Counted from the stretch's first letter, positions 1 to 10,400 are shown. The stretch: DNA of 53,798 nucleotides from Myxococcota bacterium (GCA_024278455.1 JAJRTE010000226.1:1-53798); one strand, 5' to 3'. Notes: generated by a model not told the origin, from the letters alone. Translations and numbers: made by a program.

Positions 1-239
1 AGTATGGCGTGCTTCCCGAGGACGTGTTCGAGGCTTGCTGCGACGTGGATCCGGACTACGGCGTCGCTCCCACGGCGCAGCCCGAGTATGGGGTGGAGCC
101 GACGCCCATCGACTGCTCGGATGTCTGCTGCGTGTGCGAGTATGGCGTGCTTCCCGAGGACGTGTTCGAGGCTTGCTGCGACGTGGATCCGGACTACGGC
201 GTCGCTCCCACGGCGCAGCCCGAGTATGGGGTGGAGCCG
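1..239 (+). repeat. Perfect 101-bp direct repeat, offset 138 bp, inside the Cys-rich gene
   Basis: Bases 1-101 and 139-239 are identical by eye. The offset of 138 bp is 46 codons, so the reading frame is kept and a 46-residue module is duplicated. A further slippage copy of the 18-base YGVEP block follows at about 240-258. Identity at the DNA level indicates recent duplication or ongoing slippage. Confidence 0.85.
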
Positions 240-398
240 GACTATGGGGTGGAGCCGACGCCGGTGGTGGTCTCCCAGGAGTACGGAGCCGAACCCGCGG
301 CGACACCCACGCCGGTGGATTGCTCGGACGTCTGCTGCGATTGCGACTACGGCGAGCTTCCGCCCGGCGTCCGCGACCAGTGTTGCGAGAAGAAGTAG
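3..398 (+). CDS. Cys-rich YGV-repeat protein, C-terminal part (5' truncated)
   Basis: The reading frame is open from the window edge to the TAG stop, so only the C-terminal 131 or so residues are visible. It consists of repeated units of two kinds: Pro-flanked Tyr-Gly-Val blocks (DYGVAP, EYGVEP, DYGVEP) and Cys clusters (EACCDVDP, DCSDVCCVC, DCSDVCCDC, DQCCEKK). Paired cysteines suggest disulfides or metal binding in an exported protein, but the N-terminus that could carry a signal peptide is outside the window. The YGxP tandem motif recalls small repeat-bearing lipoproteins of Bacteroidetes and deltaproteobacteria, some of them found next to radical SAM genes; that link is recollection, not shown here. 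The next gene is convergent and ends 6 nt away. Function unknown. Confidence 0.6.
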   Translation, partial: YGVLPEDVFEACCDVDPDYGVAPTAQPEYGVEPTPIDCSDVCCVCEYGVLPEDVFEACCDVDPDYGVAPTAQPEYGVEPDYGVEPTPVVVSQEYGAEPAATPTPVDCSDVCCDCDYGELPPGVRDQCCEKK

Positions 399-404
399 GG
401 TGCC

Positions 405-1055
405 CTACGTTCGCCCCTCCACGCGATCCTTGAGCGCCTTGGCCACCTTGGGCAGGCTGCTGCCGGCGAGGTACTCCTCGATGAAACCGGGAATGGCGAT
501 GCCGGTGTCGAGCAGCACCGTGTAGGCCACGGCGGTCTTGTTCTCGCCGAGCGACTTCATCACCCACGCCCCGGTGCTGTCGGCCACGTTCTTCTTTTCC
601 TTGCTGTCATCCATGCGCCACTCGAAGACGCCTCGAGCAGGGTCGATCCGGTGGATACAGGTGTATTTCACCTCGTTCCACAGCACGTCGAGCACGAATG
701 TCACGTCGCGACGGTTGCCCTTGCGCAACAGCACCTCGGTGCGCTCCACGTTCGGCATCCATTCGAGATAGGTTTCGAAGTCGTCGATGGCCTCGATGAC
801 CTTGTCCATCGGAGCGTGGATCAGGACGAGCGCCACCGCGCGCCCCCGGTCGTTTCCGCCGGCGTCGCGAAAGGTCTCGTTCTCCTTGATGACCTCTCCC
901 TTCTCGAGCCGGCCCAGGTTCTCCCCGGTCAACAGCCTCGAGATGTCCGGCACCGGGGCGAAGGCTGCGGCCGCATGCACGAGACCTCCGCCGGAAGGGA
1001 GGAGCAGGGCGGAAACCAGCACGAACAGGTACCACCATCTTGCCGTTTTCGTCAT
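405..1055 (-). CDS. Secreted SRPBCC/START-like lipid-binding fold protein
   Basis: A 216-residue protein. The chosen ATG follows an AGGAGG-type ribosome site 6 nt upstream and opens a signal peptide (basic MTKTARWW, then a hydrophobic stretch ending at VHAAAA). The mature part has the layout of a polyketide-cyclase/START (SRPBCC) domain: a long helix-strand start around DAGGNDRGRAV, then APMDKVIEAIDDFETYLEWMP, typical of the family's second helix and loop, and a C-terminal amphipathic helix ending in AKALKDRVEG. Such domains bind hydrophobic ligands; the ligand here cannot be read. It lies 61 nt downstream of the STAND gene on the same strand and may be cotranscribed with it. Confidence 0.75.
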   Translation of the reverse strand: MTKTARWWYLFVLVSALLLPSGGGLVHAAAAFAPVPDISRLLTGENLGRLEKGEVIKENETFRDAGGNDRGRAVALVLIHAPMDKVIEAIDDFETYLEWMPNVERTEVLLRKGNRRDVTFVLDVLWNEVKYTCIHRIDPARGVFEWRMDDSKEKKNVADSTGAWVMKSLGENKTAVAYTVLLDTGIAIPGFIEEYLAGSSLPKVAKALKDRVEGRT

Positions 1056-1116
1056 GGTCACCCTCCTGGTCAGTGATACGTCAGCATACCATTGCCCTGC
1101 CTGGAGCCCAAGGGTT

Positions 1117-4100
1117 TCATGGTTCACTGGGGCCCCGTTCCGGAGAGTCGTGGACCTCGATCAGCGCGAGTAACGCCTTGACCACGGCGGTGCTGTTCGG
1201 GTCCAGGCCTCGAGTCAATGTGTCAGGGTCCCGCTCCCCGGCCCAGATTCTCTGCACGGCGGGGCCGATCTCCCATCCCTTGTTCTGGAGACGCATGATG
1301 TCGGCCACGAGCCGGGGCTGCTGTGTCCGGTCGCCCAGCGCCACTTCGGCGATACCACGGAGTACCGGGTCGAGGACCTGTAGCGTCCGGGCCATGTCAG
1401 GTGCTCCGGCGGGCTGGACGATACCCTCCCGGACGAGGGTTTCCACGATAGCGCCGGCCTCGATTTCCGGAAGGCTCGCCAGCGCGCTGTCCAACGCATC
1501 GGCAAACGCTTCCCCCTCGAGCTGGAAAGCCTCCCGAACCGCCTCTGGAAGCCCGGCGATGAGGTCGGCGTGCGCTTCCCGGACTCCCTGCCGGGCACGC
1601 TGCCTGGTCTGTACGCGGTCCCACACGTCCGACAGGGCCTCCTGCGGCGTCGCTGCCGGCCCCGACAGGTTCTCCACGATGGCGCGGAATCGGTACGCCC
1701 GGTTCTCCTCGAGAACGGCTGCGAGCTTCTCGTACTTCGGGACGCCGTCAGGCAGATCGCCGGCGGCGAGGTCCTCGAGGATGGTCTCGAGGAGCCTGGA
1801 CCGGGATTGACTGGCGAGCAGGGCCGCGGCGAGTCGATGGACCAATGCCAGGTCGGGGGAGGCACCCCGGCGGAGAAGGTAGCCTGCAAGGTTGGCGTGC
1901 AGCAGCGTGAGCGTGTCCACGTCTCCCGCCTGGTAGGCGTGGCGCAGCCCGGTCTGGGCCAGCAAGGTCGCCACCGCCGAATGCTCCACGGCATCCTCGA
2001 GGTCGGCCAGGGCGGCGAATACCCTGGCAAGATCCCGCACGGCGTTCTCGTTCTGGAAGACGTTCCGGCAACCCTGGAGAAGCGTGCGGGCTTCGTCGTA
2101 GCCGTCCTTGCGCTGCTTCAGGACCGCCCAGTAGTCATCCATGCGGACTCGAGCCACTTCCACGTCGGACGCGCCACGATGGCGCAGGTGCTTGACGAGT
2201 TCGTCGGACAGGCGAAGCGCCGCCCCCCACTGGCCGCACTCGAGCGCCGCCTGCTTGCCGGTCCGAAGCATGGTCTCACGGTCTCCGTCGCCGCCCGCAT
2301 CGAGCCCGTCGTGTCGTGCTGCCGGTTCGGCGAGCATCTTGCTCACCTCGCCGAGGACCTCGTCGTAGGCGCCGGCCTGCTCGAGGGCCTCGAGTCGCCT
2401 CGCACGGTCCCCGGATGTGCCCTCGACATCGACCCCGGCCTCACGCCGCCAGCGCGCACGCTCCTCGAGCACCGTCACCGCCTCGATGGAGCGGCCGCTG
2501 GCCATCAGGAGGTCTGCGAGGACACCCGCCGCCCGCGCCGCGCCGACGAGGTCGCCGCACCTCCCACTCCGTTCCACCTGCTCGCGGAGGATCTGCTCCG
2601 CTTCCTCTTCTCGGCTGTTGAGCACCAGGGCCTTCGCCAGGACGCTGCTGGCCGGTGCCTCGAGCACACTGCCAGCCGCACCCTTGGCAACCGGGCGCGC
2701 CAGTCGGAGCGCCAGCGCCACCACGGCCGCTGTCGGGTTGGCCTCGAGAACCGCGTCGAGCATGTCGCACGCTTCTGACCACAGCCTGGCTCGCACGTGA
2801 TATGCCGTCGCGCGCTCGAGTCCCTTGGCGATGATCACGATCGCGCCAGGACTGGAGTCCTTCGTGGCTGCCACGACGCGATCTCGCCAGTGGCGGGCCA
2901 TGACGGTGTCAATCCTCGAGGCAAGGGCAACCCCAGTCTCCGCCGCGGCCAGGGTGCTCGGATGGACCCGGTAACGGGCAGGTTTCCCGTGGTCTCCGTC
3001 CTCGAGGACGTGCAGCAGTCCAAGCGCCTCGAGTTCGCGCGCCACCCGCGGCAGGGTGTGCGCTGTGAGGGGCTCCACCGCCTGGCGCGGTCTCGGCGGA
3101 GGGGCACCCGCGCCAGCGTCGTCCGCCTCGCGATCCTCCTCCCATGATCGCAGTGCCGAGAGGACGGCTGCGAGAGTACGATCCTCTCGATCATCCGGGT
3201 GCAGTCGTGAGAGGATGCGAATGAGGACCATCGCGCGGTCTCCCGCAACCTCGAGGAGGATGCGCTGGCGCGCGATGAGTGTTTCGTAGAACGCCCGCCC
3301 GCCGATGGCGGTCGTGCCGTGAGCCAGGAAGGCGTCCTGGTCGCTGTCCCCGGGCGGTTCGCCCGCGGTGTCGAACCCGGCGTCGAAGAGCTTTGCCAGC
3401 ACCCCGTCCTGGGCCGAGGCCAGGGCTGCCAGCTCGAGCAGGTAGGGGTGGCCCTGGGTCATGCGCAACATCGCGAGCCGTTCGCTCTGAGCGTCGGCAT
3501 CGCTCGATACCAAGGTCTTGGCCGGGAGTTCCGCCAGGAGAAGGAGCGTTTCGTCCAGGTCCAGCGCGTGGATGGGCTCGGTCCGGACCGCCGGATGGGA
3601 TTTCAGGGCTCGAGGCATGAATCTCGACGTCATCACCACGCGGGACGGCCCGTCGTGAGAGAGCGCAACCTCGAAAAGCCGTCCCCATCTGCCCGACGTC
3701 CAGTTGCGCTTCTCGTCGACCAGGCGCTCCAGGTGATCGACGACGAGGAGCACGGAACGCCGCTCGAGCACCTGTCCGAAACGGCCCAAGGTGTGATCCT
3801 CGAGCGCCTCGTCGTCGTCGGACGCAGTCGTCATGGGGTGGCCAAGGACCTGGAGGCGAGTCTCCAGCGCGTGGAAGAAGTGGACGAACGCCGTGTCCGG
3901 CGAGGTCTCGGGAGGTACCTCGAACCATACCACGTCCTCGAAGCGGTGCGGGTCGTGCCGGTGCACGAGTTCGCGTGCGCAGGTCGTCTTGCCGGCACCA
4001 ACCGTGCCGTAGAACAGGACGCCGCGGAAGGAGGAGCCGCCGGCGAGCGCGAGGCTCGCGCGGACCATGGTTTTCAGCCGACCGGCGAACCTGCGCGGCC

Positions 4101-5304
4101 GCGGTGGGCACCCTTGGAGCCGGTCGGGGGGCGTTTCGCCGGCCGGAACCCGCCTGGGGTGAGGCAGGCGGAGGCCAGGCGCATTCCTCCCGCACACGAC
4201 CACCGAACCGCACCGTGGGAAATCGTCTTCGGCCTTGCCACAGCCGCCGAAAGCCTGGATCGTGGCACGATGTGCAGCCTCCCACAGATCGAGTCGGGTG
4301 CCAAGGAGTTGATGGACGAGCGTTCGCTGGAACGTGACCAGCCGTTGGAACGGCGCCGGCGCACGCATGGCGACAGCAGCGCAGTCCAGGGCACGACTCA
4401 GCTCCAGGGCCAGCCCGGGGAGCGGGATGAGCGACACCGGCGCGGGAGGTGCGTCACGGGTCCGGTCCGGGGCCGGGAGACCGGACTGCTCGCGGGCCTG
4501 GACGGCGTGCCGGGGGGGCGGTGAGGCACAGGTGAGGACCAGGAGCTTGAGCCTCGAGGCCGTTTCCCGCAGGAAGTGAGCGACGCGGGAGAGGGGAATC
4601 CGATCGAGGCCTCCGGCGTCCGATTCGAGCACGAGGTGCTCGGCCGAGCCGCGCAACGCGATGAGGACGAGATCCCATCCCAGATCGTCGTCGAGGACCC
4701 GCCACAACGTGTCCCGCGTGGCCCCGTACTGCATGATGCGCAGGTCTATCCCCGCACCCTCGTCTCGAGCGATTCGGCCGGCGGTTTCCAGGAGCGCCAT
4801 CGACTCGGACCGTCCGTTGTCCGCGGATGCCGACTCTGGAAGAGAGAGGACGGCCAGCACCCGCAAGCCCTCCGTGCGAACCGGCGACTTGCCGATGCGC
4901 TGCCGGCCGTCCATCTGGAACACCGGCCGTATGCCCCATGCGTGGAGAGGTTTCCCGGCGACCATCACCTGCTCGAGGGGCAGGAGTGCCAGCCGTTTCG
5001 CCTGGTCGGGAAGGGTGACCACGAGGTAGCGGGGTGTATCGGCTGACTTCTCCGTCAGGAACCGTGCGAACGGGGCCAGGCTTTCGGAAAACGCCTCGAG
5101 ACCGGCTTCGATTCCCGGTTGCACACCAGCCTCGTCCTCGGCCCGGGCTCCCTCGTCCGTTCCGTCCACCCAGGCGCCGAGGGCCGGGTGCTCGAGAAGG
5201 TCCACGACCCTCTCGTCCAGGGTCTGTTCGCCGTCAGAGATACGCCACCGCCACGCCACGGGCAGGTTACCGGCAAACTCGGCAAGGGACAGGTACAGCG
5301 TCAT
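1117..5304 (-). CDS. CHAT-like / STAND NTPase / TPR giant protein
   Basis: A 1395-residue protein with no signal peptide. Residues about 90-300 read as a CHAT (caspase-like) fold: LPLEQV...W near the start, strands LRVLAVLSLP and WDLVLIALRG, then LKLLVLTCAS, where the Cys of a CHAT protease would sit. The usual His-Gly after the strand is Leu-Arg-Gly, so peptidase activity is doubtful. A P-loop NTPase follows, with Walker A GTVGAGKT at residues 433-440 and Walker B SVLLVVDHLE, then winged-helix and TPR-like helical repeats to the C-terminus (DLVGAARAAGVLADLL and similar), ending in a GWEIGPAVQRIWAGERD motif. This is the architecture of STAND signalling ATPases used in conflict or programmed-death systems: repeats sense, the NTPase oligomerises, the N-terminal domain acts. 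Specific trigger unknown. Confidence 0.8.
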   Translation of the reverse strand: MTLYLSLAEFAGNLPVAWRWRISDGEQTLDERVVDLLEHPALGAWVDGTDEGARAEDEAGVQPGIEAGLEAFSESLAPFARFLTEKSADTPRYLVVTLPDQAKRLALLPLEQVMVAGKPLHAWGIRPVFQMDGRQRIGKSPVRTEGLRVLAVLSLPESASADNGRSESMALLETAGRIARDEGAGIDLRIMQYGATRDTLWRVLDDDLGWDLVLIALRGSAEHLVLESDAGGLDRIPLSRVAHFLRETASRLKLLVLTCASPPPRHAVQAREQSGLPAPDRTRDAPPAPVSLIPLPGLALELSRALDCAAVAMRAPAPFQRLVTFQRTLVHQLLGTRLDLWEAAHRATIQAFGGCGKAEDDFPRCGSVVVCGRNAPGLRLPHPRRVPAGETPPDRLQGCPPRPRRFAGRLKTMVRASLALAGGSSFRGVLFYGTVGAGKTTCARELVHRHDPHRFEDVVWFEVPPETSPDTAFVHFFHALETRLQVLGHPMTTASDDDEALEDHTLGRFGQVLERRSVLLVVDHLERLVDEKRNWTSGRWGRLFEVALSHDGPSRVVMTSRFMPRALKSHPAVRTEPIHALDLDETLLLLAELPAKTLVSSDADAQSERLAMLRMTQGHPYLLELAALASAQDGVLAKLFDAGFDTAGEPPGDSDQDAFLAHGTTAIGGRAFYETLIARQRILLEVAGDRAMVLIRILSRLHPDDREDRTLAAVLSALRSWEEDREADDAGAGAPPPRPRQAVEPLTAHTLPRVARELEALGLLHVLEDGDHGKPARYRVHPSTLAAAETGVALASRIDTVMARHWRDRVVAATKDSSPGAIVIIAKGLERATAYHVRARLWSEACDMLDAVLEANPTAAVVALALRLARPVAKGAAGSVLEAPASSVLAKALVLNSREEEAEQILREQVERSGRCGDLVGAARAAGVLADLLMASGRSIEAVTVLEERARWRREAGVDVEGTSGDRARRLEALEQAGAYDEVLGEVSKMLAEPAARHDGLDAGGDGDRETMLRTGKQAALECGQWGAALRLSDELVKHLRHRGASDVEVARVRMDDYWAVLKQRKDGYDEARTLLQGCRNVFQNENAVRDLARVFAALADLEDAVEHSAVATLLAQTGLRHAYQAGDVDTLTLLHANLAGYLLRRGASPDLALVHRLAAALLASQSRSRLLETILEDLAAGDLPDGVPKYEKLAAVLEENRAYRFRAIVENLSGPAATPQEALSDVWDRVQTRQRARQGVREAHADLIAGLPEAVREAFQLEGEAFADALDSALASLPEIEAGAIVETLVREGIVQPAGAPDMARTLQVLDPVLRGIAEVALGDRTQQPRLVADIMRLQNKGWEIGPAVQRIWAGERDPDTLTRGLDPNSTAVVKALLALIEVHDSPERGPSEP

Positions 5305-5930
5305 CGGTCAGCTCCACGAGTAGGTACACCAACGGATCTGCTTCGCTCGAGGCCCGGCTGTCTGCGCTCATGAGCCACCTGGCGGGGAGGCGGGGAGACC
5401 CGCGCCCCTTCGGGCCGGCCGACACCGCGCAGTTCGTTTCGGCGGTCGAGACAGCGTACCACACCAAGTGGGGGCCGCAACGGAATTGTGCCGGTGACGC
5501 TGTGCGGAGACGCACCGTTTCTCCGCCGCTGCTTGTGCTTCCTCGCCCTGGTTTTCACTTGCCAACAGCACTTCAGGAGGGTAACATGAAAATGTGAACC
5601 AGCCGGGAAACATTCCCATTTTCGGCTGCGGTTTTTTGCGACGCCGCACCGCGACACACCCCGCGTCCTTCTTCCGTGCGCCTTGCTGCCGATCCTCTCG
5701 CGGACGTTGAACCGATTCTTGCGATGATGTGCCCCGGGGCCTCGCGTAGACAGGCGTCGATTGTCATGTCCGGCAACAGGCGAGTGGCTCGAGGCGCTTG
5801 GCAGGAATCGTCCTCGCCGGGGCGCAATGGAGGCGAGCCGACAGGCGGTCGCCACACCACCGGGGCGCGGGTGTGCGCGGGAAATCGTGGCGGAAACCGG
5901 TCGCCGGCGCCATTCCAGGAGGATCGATCC
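5305..5930. other. Divergent intergenic region with a mini-ORF and a weak terminator
   Basis: These 626 bases separate the minus-strand STAND gene from the plus-strand toroid gene. No conserved coding frame was found. At 5575-5638 (+) there is a strong ribosome site (AGGAGG) before ATG AAA ATG TGA, then a small stem (AGCCG at 5602-5606 with CGGCT at 5624-5628) and a T6 tract. The rest shows nothing I can name. Confidence 0.4.
5602..5638 (+). terminator. Weak intrinsic terminator-like hairpin after a 3-codon ORF
   Basis: A 5-bp stem AGCCG/CGGCT encloses a smaller GGGAA/TTCCC hairpin and is followed, after GCGG, by six T. It sits 4 nt after the stop of a three-codon ORF (MKM at 5587-5598) that has a good ribosome site, about 290 nt before the GTG of the next gene. 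It could attenuate transcription into that gene or end a short transcript. The stem is short and the GCGG spacer is unfavourable. Confidence 0.3.
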
Positions 5931-7121
5931 GTGATCGGAACGAGAAAGCTACGCCGGGGGGCCGCCGCTGTACTCCCACTGGTGATGTGTGCCGTGGTCT
6001 CTGCCGGTCTGGGCCCGGCGGTTGCCGAGCGGGGGGAACGGGCGGCCTGCGCGCCTTCCGGCGATCCCACGTTCTCCCGGTTCTATGAACATCTCAATAT
6101 CCTCCTCTGGCGGTTCTACGATACCAACCACGTGCTCGAGCCGTGGGACCTCAAGGGACATTTCACCTCCCAACCAGGGTACACTTATGACTTGCCGGGC
6201 ACGACCGACATGGTTGTCCTGTTGTGGTCCATCGGGGAACTCGAGACCCGGACGACCGACAAGGGACGCGGGGCCTGGGCGGGCCTCATTCGTTCCTTCC
6301 AGGACAAGAAAACCGGGCTCTTCATCCGGGGCAACCGCCGGAGGATGTCAGTCGCCGACCTCACCGGTCGCGCCTGTGCCGCCCTGAAGTTACTCGGAAA
6401 GAGACCGCGTTACCCGTTCCGCTGGGCGCACTCGAGGTTGGGCGATCAGTGGGCCGTCGACGCATGGGTGGCAGGAATGGACTGGGATGACCTGGGCGAG
6501 GGATCCCTCGAGATGGGGCTCGCCGCCGCCCTGGCGATGTTTCCCGACCGGCCCGCATCGGACCGGTGGCGGGTCTGGTTGCTCGACGCGATCGACCGCC
6601 GAAGAGACCCCGCAACCGGGTTGTGGGGGCCATCGGTCCTGTTTCGCCTGCTCGGAAGCGCAACCATGGCCGATGTCGAGGCGTCCGCCAGGTTCTGGTG
6701 GTATCTCGAAGTGATGGCTGAACCCATGCCCGCGCCGGAAAGCGTCGTGGAAGCCATCCTGGAACTTCAAGGCTCGAGCGGCCTCTGGGGTGCCCGAGTG
6801 CTTGGAGAGTCTCCGCCGGGACGCCCTGACCTGGCCGCCCTGAACGGCCTTCGGTACGCCTACACCCACCTCGATGCGGACCGCCGCGCCCACCTGGAGT
6901 CTCGAGTCCTCGGTGCGCTCGACCGGTTCGCCTGCGCGGCGCTGCGCTATCTTTCCGACCCGGACGTGCTGGAAAGCACCTACACGGACACGCGCGAACT
7001 GAGCAGCGCCGTGCTGGCCGTCGCGGAGATGGATGCCCTCTATTTCGAGATGACCGGGAGGCACAAGTTCGCCCTGCGGAAACCGTGGCGGCCCGCGTTG
7101 CCCTATCTCGCCTGGATGTGA
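5931..7121 (+). CDS. Secreted alpha/alpha-toroid-like protein (terpene cyclase/prenyltransferase fold suspected)
   Basis: A 396-residue protein. The GTG start was chosen because AGGAGG lies 8 nt upstream and the following residues form a signal peptide (RKLRRG, hydrophobic LPLVMCAVVSAGL, then AVAERG). The mature protein is almost all helical, with repeated WG turns (DPATGLWGPS, SSGLWGARV, DKKTGLFIRG) spaced like the QW-type repeats of the alpha/alpha-toroid superfamily (terpenoid cyclases, prenyltransferase beta subunits, alpha-macroglobulin-like). No DxDD motif of squalene-hopene cyclases is visible, so an enzyme role is not supported. An exported toroid domain without a known catalytic motif is the most that can be said. 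It stands alone between divergent and intergenic DNA. Confidence 0.6.
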   Translation: MIGTRKLRRGAAAVLPLVMCAVVSAGLGPAVAERGERAACAPSGDPTFSRFYEHLNILLWRFYDTNHVLEPWDLKGHFTSQPGYTYDLPGTTDMVVLLWSIGELETRTTDKGRGAWAGLIRSFQDKKTGLFIRGNRRRMSVADLTGRACAALKLLGKRPRYPFRWAHSRLGDQWAVDAWVAGMDWDDLGEGSLEMGLAAALAMFPDRPASDRWRVWLLDAIDRRRDPATGLWGPSVLFRLLGSATMADVEASARFWWYLEVMAEPMPAPESVVEAILELQGSSGLWGARVLGESPPGRPDLAALNGLRYAYTHLDADRRAHLESRVLGALDRFACAALRYLSDPDVLESTYTDTRELSSAVLAVAEMDALYFEMTGRHKFALRKPWRPALPYLAWM

Positions 7122-7416
7122 ACCGGAATAACCCTTTTCCCGGCCCACCACCCCACCGCGCATGTTTCGTTCGGCACTGGCGCGGCAATCGGTTCCCGGT
7201 CGAGTAGGCGTCCCCCCGCCTGTCGCAACTCAGCCGTTCGAAGCCGTCGCAGGACAGGGTCGTCATTCTGGCGTGGGGCTGCGATGGATTGGCGTGACAA
7301 ATCCCGTGCGCGCGCGTTATCCTGACAGGACTGGCCACCGTGGAACGCTCGGTGAGGTGACCGCGCCGCGTTGCGAAGCCCGCGCCGCGTTTCCGTCACC
7401 TGCGGTCATTCGGGTG

Positions 7417-10400
7417 ATGCGCATGAAGGACGAGACATATCGACCGCCGCAAAGCTATCCCACCGTGGAGATTCGGCCCGGCAGCGGCCTGGCTCCGTTG
7501 CTCGTTGGAGCGATGATCAACGGACGATACCGTGTGTCGGACGTGCTCGGACGTGGCGGGATGGGGGTGGTCTACCGGGTGGAAGACACCGCGCACGGCA
7601 ACCGTGTGCTCGCGCTGAAGGTCATGAACGCCCTCACCGGAGATTGTCACGAACAGGTCAAGGCCGAGTTCAGAATGATGAGTCGCCTGCGCCACCCCAA
7701 CGTGGCCGCGGTGTACGATATCGAGCCAGTCGTCGGGACCGACACCTTCCTGTTCACGATGGAGTACGTGGACGGCCCGACCGTGGCGGACGCGGCTCGA
7801 GGTATGCGCTGGCGGGATTTTCTCGAGCACCTCGTCCAGGTGTGTCGTGCGCTGAGCTACGTCCACAGTCGAAGGGTCATCCATTTCGATTTGAAACCGG
7901 CGAACGTCATGGTCACGAAATCTGGCCAAGTCAAGGTCGTGGATTTCGGCGTGGCCCTGGTTCGTGCCACCAACGAGCCGGTGCCGCTGCGAGGTACCCC
8001 ACAATACATGGCGCCGGAACTGATACGTGGGGATTGGCGGATCGACCATCGCGTCGATATCTACTCGTTGGGCATCATGAGCTACGAGCTTCTGTGCGGC
8101 CGCCTGCCGTTCGTTGCAGACTCGTTGACAGAACTCATGATTTGTCATCAGAATCAAAAGATTGTCTTTGGCGGGTCCGTTCGCGTGCCCGAATGGTTGA
8201 AGAATGTCGTGACCAGGATGGCCGCCAAGGATCCTGCGGACCGGTTTCCTACCGCCAATGCGGTGATCGAAGCTGTCAACAGGGGCGGAGGTCTGGACTT
8301 CGAGTTGGAGACCCGGGAGACGAAGGAGAGCTACATTTTCAGCAGCCGCTTCGTTGGCCGGGGTTTGCAACTCACGCGCGTCAGGGACTACGTGGCGTCG
8401 CGCGCCGGCGGGAATTGTGCGCTTCCGGCCTCGTTATTCGTGGTGGGGCCGGGGGGTGTGGGGAAGTCTCGTCTTCTTCAAGAGGTTCGACACTTCGCGC
8501 AGCTTGCCCGCATCCGGTTCGTCTCGGGGCAGTGCTACGAAGACGCCTTGCATGTCTACGAGCCCATCGGGACGGTGACGCGGGTCCTTGCGTCCCTGGC
8601 CGAAGCCCACGAACTTCGGGATCTGCTCGATGCCTATGGCAGCGATCTCGCCATGGTGGCGGCGGGGTCGAGGGATGGGGACGCCGAGGGGGGGAGAGGT
8701 GGTGCCGATGGTGCTGCGGCCGAGGACGTATCCGGCGATGGGTCATCGCTGGAGCTGGATCGACTGCTGGGCCGCATCGCGGAGTTCATGGTGCTGCTAT
8801 CCAGGACGGTCCCGTTCGTGCTTTGCCTGGACGACATGCAGTGGGCTCGAGAAGTGGTCACGCGGCTCGTGCACCATCTCGTCAGGCGATTGAAGCACTC
8901 CGGGACCGGCGGGGGGGCGCGTATCGCCGTGCTTGCCGCTTGCCGGGACGATGAGGTAGAGGGGAGTCCAACGGGCAGGCTCATGGAGTTGCTCCGCTCG
9001 AGTGGCGATCTCGCGACCGTCGTGCTTGAACCCCTGGGACCCGACCAGGTGCAACTGGTCATCCAGTCGATGCTTGGGGTCGATACCTTGCCTGCACCGT
9101 TTGTCGAGCGGGTATTTCGCGAGACCGACGGCACACCGTTCTTCATCGAGGAGGTAATGCGTGCCCTGGTGGAATCCGGCGCGGTGCGGGTTCGAGGTGG
9201 GCGGTGGAGCGCCGGCGAAAACATTGGGGCGCTCGAGATTCCTTCCGGGATGGCGGAGGTGCTCGCCCGCCGCCTGTCGTTCCTGGACGAGAGAAGCCGG
9301 GAAGTGTTGATCGTGATGGCGGTGTGTGGGAGCCCGGTCCCGGCGGTCGTTCTCCAGCGGGGGGCCGGGCTTGGCGCGGTGGAACTGTTCAACGCGCTGG
9401 GAGATCTCGTGCGACGGCGCCTGGCCATCCAGATCGTCGGCGATGGGGTTCGGTATCGTGTCGGACATGACCGGATGCGTGCCCTGCTGTACGGCCGCCT
9501 GACGGACGAGGAGAGGATGTCGTGGCACAGGGCGGTTGGAGAGGCGTTGGAAGCCGTGGCCGGGGACGACGAGCGACCAGTGCTCGAACTCGCGCGCCAC
9601 TTCTTTGTCGCTGGCGACAGGGACAAGGCCCTGCACTACAGCGTGGAGGGTGGGAAGAGGGCCATGGCCGGGTTCGCGTTCGATCTTGCCATCCAGTTGT
9701 TTGGGCAGGCGCGCTCCCTGGTTCTCGAGACCGGCATCGCGTCCCCGTCCCTCCAGCAGATAGACGAATGGCTGGGCGACTGCCACGCCATCCAGGGACG
9801 GCACGAGGAGTCGCTCGCCTGCTACCACCGGGCCAGTTCGGCAGGGGACGAATCGGGCACGGCGACGCTCGACGGGGCGCGCATTCGGTGGAAAGTCGGC
9901 CTGGTGATGATGACGCGGGACGACTGGCACGAGGCCGCGCGAGAGAGTTGGGCGGCGATACGTGCCCTGGGCGGCCGGGAGCCGAGGACGTGGCTGGGTT
10001 TTCTTGCTGGAACGCTCGTCGAAGGGGTGCGTCATCTCTTCCACAGGGTGTTCCCCCGCCTCGTGCGCAGGTGGGTCACTCCGGCACAGAGGAAGCGGCT
10101 CCAGGAGATGACCGCCGCCTACGACCGGCTGGTCATCGCCTACGCCATGCTGGACCCGTTCCGGGCCGGCCTGGTCACGCTGAGAGCCAGCAATCTCTCG
10201 GACTTTCTCGGCCCCAGCACCTGCGCCTGCGAGGCCAAGAGCGAGATGTGCATCCTGGCACGGGTCCTCTTCCCGCGCTGGGCAACCTACCGCTACGGCC
10301 TTCAGGCGCTCGAAATGGCCCGGGACCTGGGGTCGGTCTGGCACGAGGCGGACGCCCACCGCGCGATCGGCGTCTCGGCGAGTTTCGCCGGCCATGCCCT

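Noticed and set aside
7289..7322. Promoter before the kinase-AAA-TPR gene (GTGACA with TTATCC)
   Set aside because: The spacing fits, but the -10 matches consensus poorly.
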